From a bacterium (lineage in GTDB: Bacteria > Campylobacterota > Campylobacteria > Campylobacterales > Sulfurimonadaceae), in NCBI GenBank assembly GCA_018822665.1, contig JAHJJX010000027.1, positions 1-64,000 of the forward strand: a stretch of 64,000 bases of DNA, given 5' to 3'. Positions 19,041 to 29,177 of this stretch are shown here, piece by piece. Below the pieces are notes generated by a model. That model searched no databases. It worked only from the letters and a program-made list of their open reading frames with translations, and was not told the origin of the DNA. Position numbers and translations under genes: made by a program. Position 1 is the first letter of the stretch. Each line of letters starts with the position of its first letter.

Positions 19041-21164
19041 TTAGGAGTGAACCATATTGTCTAAATGATTAAACAGTTCTGTTGAAGCTGTTTCAGCTTC
19101 TTTGAACAATCTCACTATATTTTCAGAATTTTCATTGCTCTCGCCCCCAATAAGAGAAACTGCTTTGGAAATATTGGAGTGAACCGAACTATGCGGTTTT
19201 ACAATTTCCCTAAATGCGTTGGTGTGTGAAAATTGCGTTTTCCCTTCACTTGCATACCATTTTCCAAGATTACACGTAGTGTGGTCACCCGAAGTTTTTT
19301 CAGATTTGCCTTTAAAAACGCAAGAATATGCATTGTTTTTAAACATCATATGGTCAAGTTTAGCGATATTTGCAAAAAGTTCATGACCGATGACAGCGTT
19401 ATCTTTTTTGATTTGCTCAACATTGCTTACCATCTCAAAAAGTACATTTTTAAATGCATCCAGTTTTTCTTGGGATGAGATGGTGTGCGATTCAATTTTT
19501 TCACTGTTTTCAGCCATGTTTGTAGAGTTTTGCTTCAAGACGCTTATGTTTGCTTCAACCTCGCTTGTCGCTTTTTGCGTTCTCTCTGCAAGTTTTCTTA
19601 CTTCGTCGGCAACAACGGCAAAGCCACGCCCATGTTCTCCTGCACGTGCGGCTTCAATGGCAGCATTGAGGGCAAGCAGGTTTGTTTGGTCCGAGATATC
19701 TTTTATAAGAGAAATAACGCTGAAAATTTCGTTCACATTTGCACTCAGCTGATCAGAGGAGAGTCTCGAATCACTTATCATTTCGGAGATTTCTGCAATA
19801 GTACCGATTATCTCGTCCGTCGATTGGGTGACCTTGGTTATAATTTTTCCGGTAGCTTCATTGAGCTCATTTACTTCGTTAATATTTTCTATATTTTTTC
19901 GCATACTCACATGAAGATTTGTAGCATTGTCTATTGCTCCATGAATCATCAAATCCGAAAGGAAAAGGGTTGTTTTATTTTTTTGTAAACTTAACTGCAC
20001 CTCTTTGGATGACTCTTGAGCCATTAAAGCTTGAGAGCGGGCTTCACTTGCAATTTGCTCCACTTTATCTAAAAAGGTATTGAAACTAGCGCTCGCACGG
20101 CCGAGCTCGTCGGAGGATTCAACCGGCAGACGTTTAGATAAATCTGCATCGCCGTGGGCTAATTCCTGCGCGACTTTGTCAAGATTGACTATGGGGTCAA
20201 CAACCCCTTTTTTGATGACAAAAGCTAAAAACAGCAAGATAAAAATATCTATAAATACCATAATCAACACTTGTCGGATGAGTGAGTCTTGAGATTTTGC
20301 GATAACTTTCTCAACCACAAAAAGTGGAATACCCACAAGTGAATGTCCTATTGTCTGCTTTGAGAAATCTTTGATAGGCTCAGATACAACAAAATATTTC
20401 TCAGTAATATGATACTTTGCAACATCACTAATATCTATATTTTTCATGTCACTCAAAAACTCTTTATTGACAACATCCTCTTTAACGGCCAAGGTAAACT
20501 TGCCGATTTTCGGTGCATCCGACAAGGATTTTGCCGTAGCTAAATAATCATTATCCATCACAATAGCCATCTCGTATCCATAACTTTTTTTAGCATCTTT
20601 GACGATTGAATTTAAACCCTGTATAAATTCAACAGAACCCAAATACACGCCTTCATCTATAATAGGTGCCAAACCGCGCAATACCAAACCTGCAACACCG
20701 AGCTCAATGGCTACTATGGGTTTTTTATTTTTTCTGACATTGACAATGGTTTGTCTGAATGAACTTAAATCATCACCATATTTTTCCGGTTTCCATGTAC
20801 GTAAAAAACTATGCATATCTGCATCATGAATATGAATTTTAATATTATTGTAATTGGTGTATTCTTTAAACTCTTGAGACACAGAATTAAGCCCTGAAAT
20901 GGCCAGCTTTCTGTCATCATCTTTTAAGGATTTAACAACATAATAATTTTTTGACAAATTGATGGCATTTGTTATGCCGATACTCTCTTTGTCCGCTATC
21001 GCCTCTTTATAGAATGAACGAAGCGATACATCTTCAGAGCCGTAAACATCTTCTCTGATAGATGCAATCGAATAATAGTAATTGACGATAATAATAACAA
21101 AACCTAATAAAATGGAAGCAATCACAGGAATGTGAATTTTCTTGCCTATAGATAAATCAAACAT
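19041..21164 (-). CDS. Methyl-accepting chemotaxis protein with double-Cache sensor and CZB domain
   Basis: A 707-residue chemoreceptor. Transmembrane helix 1 is near 14-30, with a large periplasmic double-Cache-like sensor at ~35-300 (RGLAPII and [10 protein letters not shown] segments typical of dCache_3), helix 2 at ~303-325 and HAMP to ~380. The signalling hairpin tip [24 protein letters not shown] is intact at ~490-515. The C-terminus (~610-690) is a CZB zinc-binding domain with LDHMMFKNN, then [11 protein letters not shown] and VKPHSSVH, which supply the His3-Cys ligands. CZB domains are known to respond to zinc and hypochlorous acid. The periplasmic ligand is unknown. Confidence 0.9.
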   Translation of the reverse strand: MFDLSIGKKIHIPVIASILLGFVIIIVNYYYSIASIREDVYGSEDVSLRSFYKEAIADKESIGITNAINLSKNYYVVKSLKDDDRKLAISGLNSVSQEFKEYTNYNNIKIHIHDADMHSFLRTWKPEKYGDDLSSFRQTIVNVRKNKKPIVAIELGVAGLVLRGLAPIIDEGVYLGSVEFIQGLNSIVKDAKKSYGYEMAIVMDNDYLATAKSLSDAPKIGKFTLAVKEDVVNKEFLSDMKNIDISDVAKYHITEKYFVVSEPIKDFSKQTIGHSLVGIPLFVVEKVIAKSQDSLIRQVLIMVFIDIFILLFLAFVIKKGVVDPIVNLDKVAQELAHGDADLSKRLPVESSDELGRASASFNTFLDKVEQIASEARSQALMAQESSKEVQLSLQKNKTTLFLSDLMIHGAIDNATNLHVSMRKNIENINEVNELNEATGKIITKVTQSTDEIIGTIAEISEMISDSRLSSDQLSANVNEIFSVISLIKDISDQTNLLALNAAIEAARAGEHGRGFAVVADEVRKLAERTQKATSEVEANISVLKQNSTNMAENSEKIESHTISSQEKLDAFKNVLFEMVSNVEQIKKDNAVIGHELFANIAKLDHMMFKNNAYSCVFKGKSEKTSGDHTTCNLGKWYASEGKTQFSHTNAFREIVKPHSSVHSNISKAVSLIGGESNENSENIVRLFKEAETASTELFNHLDNMVHS

Positions 21165-21225
21165 AAAAACACCTTGAAAATATTTTGATTGATTCTAACA
21201 TATTTTTATAAAAATAATCTGCGTT

Positions 21226-22482
21226 TTACACTACAATTTCGGTATATCCGCCATTTTTAAAATCATTTTTTATAATAGCAAAATCGATTCTGTCTTTTGT
21301 TATTTCATACACATTTGCGTATCTGTTTTGAAAGTTTTTTGAACTTTTTTTAATTTTTTCATTTGATTGGACTAAAATATATTTTCTCTTTCCTTTATCT
21401 TCTTTATTTAATTCCATTACGGCATGTGCGGTTGTTCCGCTTCCGGCAAAAAAATCTAAAATTATCGCTTCTTTTTTTTCATGCAATACGGACTTAAGTA
21501 AGGTTTTTATAAATCCCACGGGTTTGGCTTTGCTAAATGCTTCATAACCGAACAAACCGATAATCTGCGCGGAACCGTCTTCATAGGTTTGAATGCCGTA
21601 ACTCTCTTTTGTCAAAAGATTGTGCATCATTTTTTTATTTGAATTGCTTTTCATGTAATTCACTCTAAAAGGTATAGTAGAGACGCTCAACACCGCACCC
21701 TCTTCTATCAGCACGTCAAGATACTCCTGCGTATATCTCCAGCTTGACTTGAGCCGAAAGGGGTTGATATTGACTCCGTTTTGAATAACAACATCATCCA
21801 AAAGAAAACAATCAATACTTGTACTTGACATATCGCACGCTTTGATGAGACCCGCATCCAGCTTGAAGAGGACGCTTTTTTCTTTAAAGCGCAACTCTTT
21901 TATAGGGTTGTTTTTAAAATTAAGCGGATATGCTTTTTGTTTTTTCGTATATTTCAAGCTGAGCATAGGGGCTTTTTTTATATTTTTTGCATAACACAAA
22001 ACATACTCATTCATTCTTGCCACTTTTGCATGCAAAAAGGATGGTTTATTTTTCTTTTGCCAAATAAGCTGAGAGATAAAATTTACTTCACCAAAGACTT
22101 CATCACAAACTATTTTGAGTTGTGCCGCTTCATTATCATCAATACTTATAAATATCATTCCCCCTTCACTTAACATTCCACATGCCAGAACCAATCGCGG
22201 ATACATAAAATTCAGCCAGCCGCTATGTTTATCTGTTTGATTTTTCGTAAAATTGTCTTCATATACAAACTTGTGATTCTTGGTGTTGTAGGGAGGGTCG
22301 ATGTAGATTACATCAATTTTATCTTTGTACTCACGGCGCATTAATTTTAAAACTTCTAAATTCTCACCGTTTATAAGCAGATTCTCTTGTAAAAATTTTA
22401 TATTTTCTTTTGCTTCTACTGCTTTAAAAACTTCTTTTTGAGCTTCATCTTTTCCCGACCAATGTAAAGAATAAAGGCTCAT
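21226..22482 (-). CDS. Solitary N6-adenine DNA methyltransferase, beta class
   Basis: A 418-residue methyltransferase. The catalytic motif DPPYNT (~83) precedes the SAM-binding motif DFFAGSGTTAH (~338), the order of beta-class enzymes such as type III Mod subunits. The central ~200 residues should hold the target recognition domain. There is no Res helicase or restriction nuclease next to it, so it looks like an orphan methyltransferase that could act epigenetically. Type III Mod proteins are usually longer (about 550-650 residues), so it could also be a type II enzyme. The target sequence cannot be predicted. It lies upstream of nothing obvious and follows the 96-residue gene by 11 bp. Confidence 0.85.
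   Translation of the reverse strand: MSLYSLHWSGKDEAQKEVFKAVEAKENIKFLQENLLINGENLEVLKLMRREYKDKIDVIYIDPPYNTKNHKFVYEDNFTKNQTDKHSGWLNFMYPRLVLACGMLSEGGMIFISIDDNEAAQLKIVCDEVFGEVNFISQLIWQKKNKPSFLHAKVARMNEYVLCYAKNIKKAPMLSLKYTKKQKAYPLNFKNNPIKELRFKEKSVLFKLDAGLIKACDMSSTSIDCFLLDDVVIQNGVNINPFRLKSSWRYTQEYLDVLIEEGAVLSVSTIPFRVNYMKSNSNKKMMHNLLTKESYGIQTYEDGSAQIIGLFGYEAFSKAKPVGFIKTLLKSVLHEKKEAIILDFFAGSGTTAHAVMELNKEDKGKRKYILVQSNEKIKKSSKNFQNRYANVYEITKDRIDFAIIKNDFKNGGYTEIVV
22176..22186 (+). repeat. Copy of TTCCACATGCC
   Basis: Full 11-mer inside the methyltransferase gene, read as L-A-C-G-M. A near-match (GGCATGTG, 8 bases) lies at 21421-21428 in the same gene. Confidence 0.8.
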
Positions 22483-22493
22483 CTTGTCTCTTT

Positions 22494-22784
22494 CTAAAAA
22501 TTGCTTTTTTTAAAAACAACTCGAACATCACCGCTTTGAAGCTCTTGGGCTTCGTGTGAAAACATCGAACCGATTTTTTCGTACAAAGGGAGCGGTTCAT
22601 GAAAAAAAATCCCGACAAGCCTGTCATTTTCATTTTTAAGCATTCTTAATCCATTGATAGCATTCACCATCGGCTCCGGCGGAGAGCATTTTGTGGCATC
22701 AAATTCATAAAACACGAGGCCGTCTTCTTCATACTTATAAAACTTTAATGTACTCAAAGCAACTTCCACTAACTCTTTTTGCAT
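22494..22784 (-). CDS. Conserved small protein of unknown function
   Basis: A 96-residue soluble protein (MQKELVEVALSTLKFYKYEE...), with a mixed alpha/beta look and a C-terminus GDVRVVFKKSNF. I recognise no domain. It lies between flgS (14 bp upstream) and the methyltransferase (11 bp downstream) on the same strand, so it is probably co-transcribed with them. A shorter alternative frame over 22445-22633 is a shadow. Confidence 0.7.
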   Translation of the reverse strand: MQKELVEVALSTLKFYKYEEDGLVFYEFDATKCSPPEPMVNAINGLRMLKNENDRLVGIFFHEPLPLYEKIGSMFSHEAQELQSGDVRVVFKKSNF

Positions 22785-22798
22785 TTTAAAATCATCCT

Positions 22799-23782
22799 TT
22801 ATTTAGCGAGTTTTATTTCAAACCCTTTTCTCGCACCGTGCATAAGCTCAACACCTCCGCCGTGCGCCTCGGCAATCTGGCGAGAGAGAACCAAACCTAA
22901 ACCGTTGCCTTTGACTTTTGTGCTTTTAAAGGCTTCAAAAAGCTCTTTTTTATTTTCTATGGCTATGCCGCTGTCATAAATAGAAAATTTATGGCAGCTT
23001 TCTTCTGACGTATACACAATCTCAACAAGTCCTTCTTCATTTTCATCAAGTTCGATGGCATCGATTGCGTTGATTATAAAGTTTGAAAAGAGCATCTCAA
23101 GAAGGTCTTTATCGGCATTGAGTATAAATTTTTGCGTAGGAAAAATAAATGTTATCTCCTTGGAATACGCATAATACCCTATCGCCATGTCAATAGACTC
23201 TTTTAAATCGCTCCACATAAAAGGTGTTATGTTCGCCTCAATACCCTTGCTGAACATTAAAGTGGCTTTAATAATTCTGTCAATTCTGTAAACAGACTTT
23301 TGTATCTCTTCGACTATGGGAATATTTTCGGGTATGACTCTTTTTTTAAGGGTGGAACTGAGCAAAGAGATGGAGCCGATAGGGTTACGTATCTCATGCG
23401 ACAAATGCGCGGCCATCTGCCCCATTGTTGCAAGGTTTTCTTTTCTTTTTTGTTCTGTTATATCTGTCGCGCTTAACATATATTTATCTTGATATGTAGA
23501 GCTTTTAATGAGATAAGAACGTTTTTTAAAGCTCACCTCGTAATCGTCGTTTTTACTCTCTAAAAGCTCTAAAAGTTTTCCTAATGATTTGGCTTGAGAG
23601 TTTTGTAAAAATATTTTCCCCTCTTCATCTAAAATCCAAATAGCGTTTGGCAAAAATTCAACAACTTTTTCAACGGTATTTTGCAGATGGGCGTAAGAAG
23701 CTTTGAGTTCATTAAACTCATTTTCCACCTTATACGTCTGCTCAATTAAAAGATTGAGCTCTTTTGCCGTTATTCCGGACAT
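22799..23782 (-). CDS. flgS: Flagellar sensor histidine kinase FlgS
   Basis: A 327-residue cytoplasmic kinase. The N-terminal coiled coil and PAS-like segment (LPNAIWILDEEGKIFLQNSQAKS) and the H-box MAAHLSHEIRNPIGSISLLSSTL match the Campylobacterota FlgS family. FlgS phosphorylates FlgR to switch on sigma54-dependent rod, ring and hook genes. The N, G1 and G2 boxes (NFIINAIDAI, DSGIAI, GNGLGLVLS) are intact. Its start overlaps the stop of the aminopeptidase gene by one base (TAATG), which implies translational coupling. FlgR is not in the window. Confidence 0.88.
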   Translation of the reverse strand: MSGITAKELNLLIEQTYKVENEFNELKASYAHLQNTVEKVVEFLPNAIWILDEEGKIFLQNSQAKSLGKLLELLESKNDDYEVSFKKRSYLIKSSTYQDKYMLSATDITEQKRKENLATMGQMAAHLSHEIRNPIGSISLLSSTLKKRVIPENIPIVEEIQKSVYRIDRIIKATLMFSKGIEANITPFMWSDLKESIDMAIGYYAYSKEITFIFPTQKFILNADKDLLEMLFSNFIINAIDAIELDENEEGLVEIVYTSEESCHKFSIYDSGIAIENKKELFEAFKSTKVKGNGLGLVLSRQIAEAHGGGVELMHGARKGFEIKLAK

Positions 23783-25041
23783 TATTCACTAAAACCTAAA
23801 AGAATTTTATACAAAGAGTATGCGTCATCGCTCCCGCAAAGCTCCCGAATAGAGTGCATTGCATAGGTTGGAAGACCGATATCCAAAGTATCGATTCCGA
23901 GTCTTGCCGCAGTAATTGGACCTATCGTAGAGCCGCAACCCATGTCGCTTCTTGTGACAAAATTTTGTATCGGTTCATCCAAAGAAGAGGCAATATTCAT
24001 AAATCTTGAGATAGTTTTTGAGTTTGAAGCGTAACGCTGATTGGCATTTACCTTGATGACTACCCCTTTATTGATGTGAGGCGCATGCTCTTTATCGTGC
24101 TTGGAGGGATAATTTGGATGTACGGCATGGGCATTGTCGGCAGAGATTAAAAGCGAGGAGCGAATCATCTGCGTGTACGCTTCATAATCACCAAACATTC
24201 GTCTAAGCGTACTCTCCAAAAAAGAACCCCCCGCACCCGAAGTTGAAGCACTTCCAACCTCTTCATGGTCGCTTGCGATAAAGAGCATAGGTTTCTCTTC
24301 ATCAATGGTGCAAATGCTCAGCATTCCCACATAACAGCTTAAGAGATTATCAAGTCTTGCACTCGCTATAAAATCATTTTCTACTCCGACATAAGAGGCC
24401 TTTTGCGTATCGTACAAACTCAGCTCATTCGCATAAAGTTCAACAACATCTTCAACTCCACATGCCAGGAGTTCATCTTTTAAAAATTTATCAAAGTTAA
24501 ACGAATCTCCACATGCCAAGACAGGAGAGATATCCGTTTGGGCATTGACACTTTTTTTCTCATTTACCTCTCTGTCTAAATGAATCGCCAAAGAGGGAAT
24601 AATTGCAATCGCTTTTTTCACATCTATCAAAGCATCTTGAATAAGATTTTTAGAATCCAGATAACTCACCCGTCCTGCCAGACTCAAATCTCTGTCAAAC
24701 CAAGGGTTAAAAAGCAAACCTCCATAAGGTTCCACACCAAACTTCACAACACCGTCATTTTTTAAAATCGGATTAGGTTTGAGTTTGAGGTTCGGCGAAT
24801 CTGTGTGTGCTCCAACCATCGTGTAGTTGTTGGCATGTGGAAATGTAAAAGCGATGATGGAGGAATCATTACGGGTGACAAAGTATTTTTTGCCATGCTC
24901 AAGCTCCCATTTATGCACTTCATCCAGTTTTATGAATCCGGCATTGGCAAACATCATCGCCATATTTTGCGTCGCATGAAAAGGGGTCGGGGAAGCATCT
25001 AAAAAGCCTAAAAGTCCTTCATTAAAATCTTGTTTGTTCAT
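23782..25041 (-). CDS. apeB: M18 family aminopeptidase
   Basis: A 419-residue cytosolic zinc metallopeptidase that removes N-terminal residues, often acidic ones. The metal-binding segments are visible: VGAHTDSPNLKLKP (first histidine and aspartate), SDHEEVGS (glutamate pair), ISADNAHAVHPN and the late YAMHSIRELCG histidine. Length agrees with bacterial M18 enzymes. It starts 27 bp after the stop of the JetC-like gene, so the defence operon could read through into it, though a housekeeping promoter for it must then lie elsewhere. It carries three copies of the repeated motif, the densest gene in the window. Confidence 0.92.
   Translation of the reverse strand: MNKQDFNEGLLGFLDASPTPFHATQNMAMMFANAGFIKLDEVHKWELEHGKKYFVTRNDSSIIAFTFPHANNYTMVGAHTDSPNLKLKPNPILKNDGVVKFGVEPYGGLLFNPWFDRDLSLAGRVSYLDSKNLIQDALIDVKKAIAIIPSLAIHLDREVNEKKSVNAQTDISPVLACGDSFNFDKFLKDELLACGVEDVVELYANELSLYDTQKASYVGVENDFIASARLDNLLSCYVGMLSICTIDEEKPMLFIASDHEEVGSASTSGAGGSFLESTLRRMFGDYEAYTQMIRSSLLISADNAHAVHPNYPSKHDKEHAPHINKGVVIKVNANQRYASNSKTISRFMNIASSLDEPIQNFVTRSDMGCGSTIGPITAARLGIDTLDIGLPTYAMHSIRELCGSDDAYSLYKILLGFSE
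24457..24466 (+). repeat. Copy of TCCACATGCC
   Basis: Ten of eleven bases (CTCC form), in the M18 aminopeptidase gene, read as L-A-C-G. Confidence 0.7.
24508..24517 (+). repeat. Copy of TCCACATGCC
   Basis: Second CTCC-form copy, 51 bp from the previous one and in the same orientation, again read as L-A-C-G. Confidence 0.7.
24832..24842 (-). repeat. Copy of TTCCACATGCC
   Basis: Full 11-mer in the M18 aminopeptidase gene but in the opposite orientation to the previous two, read as F-P-H-A-N. Confidence 0.8.
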
Positions 25042-25068
25042 TTTTTCTCCTCATAGTTTTATATTTTA

Positions 25069-28000
25069 TCATACATTTAATTCAATCGCTTCAAACTCAT
25101 CATCTGCATTTTTTCTAAATCTGTAGTACTTTATAAACTCCGGTTTTGAGTAGGTGGGTTCGGGAGTTACAAAAACGATGCCAAAACCTTTGGCATTTGC
25201 GAAGGTGCGTAATTTTTCCTGATTGTCGCTGTGAAGTCTTGAAACCTCATCGACTATCAGAAAAAACGGCGTTGTATCTTCTGTAATAAAAAGTTTCAAA
25301 ATAGAAATCGCTATGGCGATTTTAAGTAGCATACTTCCACCCGTGGAACTCTCGTTTTTGAGCTGTGAAACCTCTGAAATCTGCTTGCCGTTTTCGTTAA
25401 ACGAAAGACTCAAATCAATAGTGTCCTGTAAGGATATGGAGTTGCCTTTGAGCTCTGATTTTATCTCTTTAAATTTCATCTCAAGTCTGTTTAATTCTAC
25501 AAGCACTTCTTCTTTTTCATAAAAAAGTGAGCTCTCATTGAGGAGCGAGCTGAGGTTGGAAACATCTACATTAAGCGCATTTAAGAGTTTTGCTATACTT
25601 TTTTTATCGCCGATTTTTGTATCTATCTTGATATTTTTTATCACGCCGAAATCTATCTCTGAGAGGTTTTTATTTATTTTTGCCACTTGTGAAAAAAACT
25701 TATTTTCACTGTCGTTAAAAATTGACATTTTTTGAGGAAGCAGATTCTTCACAAAGTTTGTAAATTTCTTATGTCCGTTTTGTTTAACCATCTCCAGTTT
25801 TTTATTTTTAAAATCTGCTATATCCTCTATTTTATCCAGAATGTCAGGACTTTGCGATATAAAGAGATGGCTGTCGTATTCCTCAAAATTAAAATGAATC
25901 TCTATCTCATTTTGTGTATTTTTAAGGCTGTTTATCTTATCGAGTTTCGATTTGAGGTCTATTTTTTTATTTTTATACTCAAGCAAGATAGTATTATATT
26001 TCTCTACCAACTCAAATAAATATGCATCGCTCTTTTTTGGAGTGAGGCTGTCCGACTCAAAACGGATTCTCTCAAAATCCTCTGCGCCTTTTTTGAGTAA
26101 TTTGTCTGTTTTCATAAGAGCTTTTTTCGCCTCTACGAGTTCATCTATGACATGCTCATAATTTTCGATTTTTAATTCAAGCCGTTTTTTAAACTCTGTG
26201 TTTTTGAGTTTCATATTTTCCAGTTTGCTCGACTTAAGCGCGAGTGAATTTATCTCCTCTTTGGATTTTTCATATTCACTCAAAAACTCTTTGGCTCTTA
26301 TGCTCTGAGACAACTCCTCTTTTTTAAGGGCTATCGCATTTTCAAGCTGTTTTACTCTTTCATCTTTGGTTATTTTATGCTTTTCTTGTTCTTTGCGCTG
26401 TATCGCCTCACTGAGAGTTTTTTGCTCCAAGCGCAGCCATCCGTCGAGTTCTTTAAAAACCTCAATGCGTTCACTTTTATAATCATTCTGCAACTCCTCT
26501 GCAAGCTTAACAACATGCACCCTGTCGGCTCTTATACTTTTATAAATATCATTTATTGCTTCGTTATTATTCTTTATTTCTAAAAGCAGGTTCATTATAT
26601 TTTGATTGCATTTATTTTCTTTTATCTTATATATTTTGCGAGCTTCATCCCTTTTTTGAAAAAGTTCCTCACTAAGAGATTTTATATCTTCTCTTAACAT
26701 CGCTATCTCTTCATCTAATCTCTTTGTATCGTTGCGCTCAAAGGCTCTTTTTTCTTCAACATCCTCTTTAGCATTTTTATATTGAAGTTCCACTCTTAAC
26801 AAAGACTCTTTATAGCTCTCGTTCAAATTCTCTTTTTCTAATTCAAGTGCTTTTATCTTTGTATCTGCCTCATCTTTTGTAAGAATGTGCTTTAAGTTCT
26901 CTTTGTCGAGTTCTATGGAAAAAAGAGAGTCACTTCTGAGGAGTTTAGGTTTTAACTCCTCTATACTTTTATCGAGTAAACACTCATCAAGAATCGGATA
27001 AAGCATACTCTCCCAGCCGTCCACCTCTTCAGAGAGAAACTCTTTGAAGGAGTTTGGCTTTGAAGTTATCATAGTTTGATATTTTTGTATCTGTGAGAAG
27101 AGTCTCTGATGCTCTGTATCGTAACTGCTTTCATTTGTACCAAGTTCTCTTTGCTTGGAGCGTTCTAACTCCTCTAAATCATAAGAGAGATTCTTTATTG
27201 TTCTTTCTTTGGTATCTATGGAACTCTGCTTTTCTCGTATCTCTTTGTTTTTTAAATCTTGTTTTTTTTCATAAGTATCACCCAGTTCACTGAGAATTAT
27301 TTTTTGATTGTGTGTCAAAGTGCTTAAAAGAGCCTCTTGATTCTTCTTGTCTGATTCAAACTGCGCTATCTCCACTTTCATATCATTCACATTCAGCTCT
27401 GAAATATTTTTTCTCGTCTCAAAGTCCAGTTCTTCTTTTTCTATCGCTTCTTGAAGTTTATTTTTTAAAAATTGGTCTTGATTAAACTTTTTACCATCCA
27501 ACTCTCTTAGAAGCTCTGTCTCTTTTTTATACTCAAGAGTTTTTATCTCTTTGTTTATATTGTCAAGTTCATTCTCAAAACCTGACTTGAGTTTGATGTA
27601 GCTTTGGTTTAATTCACTTTGATTTTCCAAAATCTCTTCGTATTTGTCGGCTCTGTCTCTCTGGATTACAATATTTTCCTGTGAATACTTCTCTTTTAGA
27701 GCACGTGATTTTTGTATTTCCAGCTCTAATTTGTTGGAGCGAACTCTAAACTTCTCTTCGCACTTTGCTTTTGAATTTACTTTTATCTTGTGCATCTCTT
27801 TGGACTTGCTAAGTTGCCACTCTATCTCTTTAAATTTTGATTCAGTTTGACTTAAGGTATGAGCCTCTTTTTGTACTCTGTACACTATTTTCTCTTTGAG
27901 CTCGCCTATCTCATCTTCGTACACCAAAAGAGTCTCTTTGAGTTTATAGGCATTTTCTATGTTCTCTTTTTGTTTTTCAAACTCTTTAAAAAATTTGTAT

Positions 28001-28641
28001 TGGGATTGAAATTCATATATTTTTTGCAGATACTCTTCATGATTAAAATCTATCACTTTTTTTTCATAATCAAGTGTTGTTTGTATCGCTTGTTTGATGC
28101 TTTTTGAATCGATTATAGACTTGTCAATGTTAAATATTTCATTAAAAAGCCCTATAAAAGTCTCACTGTTTCGGATGGAAGTAAACTTAAAATCCAAAAG
28201 TTGTTTGTTGTTTCCATAGATGATTTCTCTGTAATCGCTCAGCGACTTTACCGTCTTTTTGAGGTTTGGCTCTTTTGCATATCTTTTAATCACATCTAAC
28301 TCATAAAGATTACTCGACGCATCCACCACCCGCTCAAGCTCAAACTTCTGCTTAGAGAAGAGTTTAACTATCTCACCGCCGGTTTTATACATAAAAATAA
28401 AAAAATCTTCAAAAACATAAATCATATAAGAGTTGGAATATCTAAAATAATACTCTTTAAAACCCTCTTTATCCGTTGGAATACCGAGGTTTCTCACATC
28501 CCCGCTAAAAAGATAATGAATAGCCCTGATAACAGTCGTTTTTCCACTGCCGTTATCACCTAAAAAAAAGAGGTCTTTTTCCAGATTTACATCTAAAAAG
28601 TTAAAATTTGCAGAGTTTATGAGTATTATATTTTTTATCAT
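25069..28641 (-). CDS. jetC: SMC-like condensin ATPase, JetC/MksB-like
   Basis: A 1190-residue ABC-type ATPase of the SMC/MukB kind. Walker A is GDNGSGKTT at residues 28-36. A very long Lys/Glu-rich coiled coil spans ~180-1000. The C-terminal head has the ABC signature STGGSMLLK (~1095) and Walker B FFLIVDEV (~1122). In Wadjet (JetABCD) and MksBEFG systems this motor extrudes DNA loops so that small circular plasmids are recognised and cut by JetD/MksG. It begins 2 bp after the JetB-like stop. It could instead be a plain MksB for chromosome folding, but the kleisin and KITE partners next to it and a Toprim gene in the same run favour the defence reading. Confidence 0.82.
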   Translation of the reverse strand: MIKNIILINSANFNFLDVNLEKDLFFLGDNGSGKTTVIRAIHYLFSGDVRNLGIPTDKEGFKEYYFRYSNSYMIYVFEDFFIFMYKTGGEIVKLFSKQKFELERVVDASSNLYELDVIKRYAKEPNLKKTVKSLSDYREIIYGNNKQLLDFKFTSIRNSETFIGLFNEIFNIDKSIIDSKSIKQAIQTTLDYEKKVIDFNHEEYLQKIYEFQSQYKFFKEFEKQKENIENAYKLKETLLVYEDEIGELKEKIVYRVQKEAHTLSQTESKFKEIEWQLSKSKEMHKIKVNSKAKCEEKFRVRSNKLELEIQKSRALKEKYSQENIVIQRDRADKYEEILENQSELNQSYIKLKSGFENELDNINKEIKTLEYKKETELLRELDGKKFNQDQFLKNKLQEAIEKEELDFETRKNISELNVNDMKVEIAQFESDKKNQEALLSTLTHNQKIILSELGDTYEKKQDLKNKEIREKQSSIDTKERTIKNLSYDLEELERSKQRELGTNESSYDTEHQRLFSQIQKYQTMITSKPNSFKEFLSEEVDGWESMLYPILDECLLDKSIEELKPKLLRSDSLFSIELDKENLKHILTKDEADTKIKALELEKENLNESYKESLLRVELQYKNAKEDVEEKRAFERNDTKRLDEEIAMLREDIKSLSEELFQKRDEARKIYKIKENKCNQNIMNLLLEIKNNNEAINDIYKSIRADRVHVVKLAEELQNDYKSERIEVFKELDGWLRLEQKTLSEAIQRKEQEKHKITKDERVKQLENAIALKKEELSQSIRAKEFLSEYEKSKEEINSLALKSSKLENMKLKNTEFKKRLELKIENYEHVIDELVEAKKALMKTDKLLKKGAEDFERIRFESDSLTPKKSDAYLFELVEKYNTILLEYKNKKIDLKSKLDKINSLKNTQNEIEIHFNFEEYDSHLFISQSPDILDKIEDIADFKNKKLEMVKQNGHKKFTNFVKNLLPQKMSIFNDSENKFFSQVAKINKNLSEIDFGVIKNIKIDTKIGDKKSIAKLLNALNVDVSNLSSLLNESSLFYEKEEVLVELNRLEMKFKEIKSELKGNSISLQDTIDLSLSFNENGKQISEVSQLKNESSTGGSMLLKIAIAISILKLFITEDTTPFFLIVDEVSRLHSDNQEKLRTFANAKGFGIVFVTPEPTYSKPEFIKYYRFRKNADDEFEAIELNV

Positions 28642-28643
28642 TC

Positions 28644-29177
28644 TTACACCACGCTTTGAACTATTTTTGTATAGTATTCTATGGCACTCAGCACCAGATA
28701 CTCGTCTTTGGAATCATTCTCTTTTTTCTCTATAATAGAGTTTTTCTCCAGCAAATCAAAAAATTTCTCAACAACATCCATTAAATCTTTTGTCTTAAAA
28801 ATATACTCAAACTTTTTCTCCAAAAGAGCATCTTCTTTTTGTTTATAATGATGTATAAAATCTGTCTGTTTTAAAATACTGCCTCTGTCCAAGTAGGGAA
28901 AAAGCTGCTTTAAAATGGCAATAGAGATTAAAATATTTTTATGATTATTTAAAAAACTACTAAGCTCCGCTTCGTTCATATTTTCTTTTTTTGAGATGTA
29001 AAAGTAACCGTTTTCACCATTGAGAGTAAAACCCAGCTTTTTTAATAGAGTAAATAACTCATCAAAATTTTCATCAATCATCAAAAAATTTGCAATGTCA
29101 AGATACTTTTGCGAATTGATAGAAATCATCACGCCTTTGCTTAGAACTTTAAAAACTTCATCAATTCCTACCGCCAT
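28644..29177 (-). CDS. jetB: Condensin KITE subunit, JetB/MksE-like
   Basis: A 177-residue protein made of likely winged-helix repeats (MISINSQKYLDIANFLM early, KKLGFTLNGENGYFYISKK in the middle, a charged EYLVLSAIEYY end). Size, composition and place between a kleisin-like gene and an SMC-like ATPase fit MksE/JetB, the subunit that bridges kleisin and ATPase and contacts DNA. It overlaps the upstream gene by 10 bp and is followed after 2 bp by the ATPase, so the three are translationally coupled. Sequence alone gives only weak family support; context carries the call. Confidence 0.7.
   Translation of the reverse strand: MAVGIDEVFKVLSKGVMISINSQKYLDIANFLMIDENFDELFTLLKKLGFTLNGENGYFYISKKENMNEAELSSFLNNHKNILISIAILKQLFPYLDRGSILKQTDFIHHYKQKEDALLEKKFEYIFKTKDLMDVVEKFFDLLEKNSIIEKKENDSKDEYLVLSAIEYYTKIVQSVV

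Noticed and set aside
21226-22482. Complete type III restriction-modification system
   Set aside because: No Res-like helicase-nuclease adjoins the methyltransferase and the protein is short for a Mod subunit.
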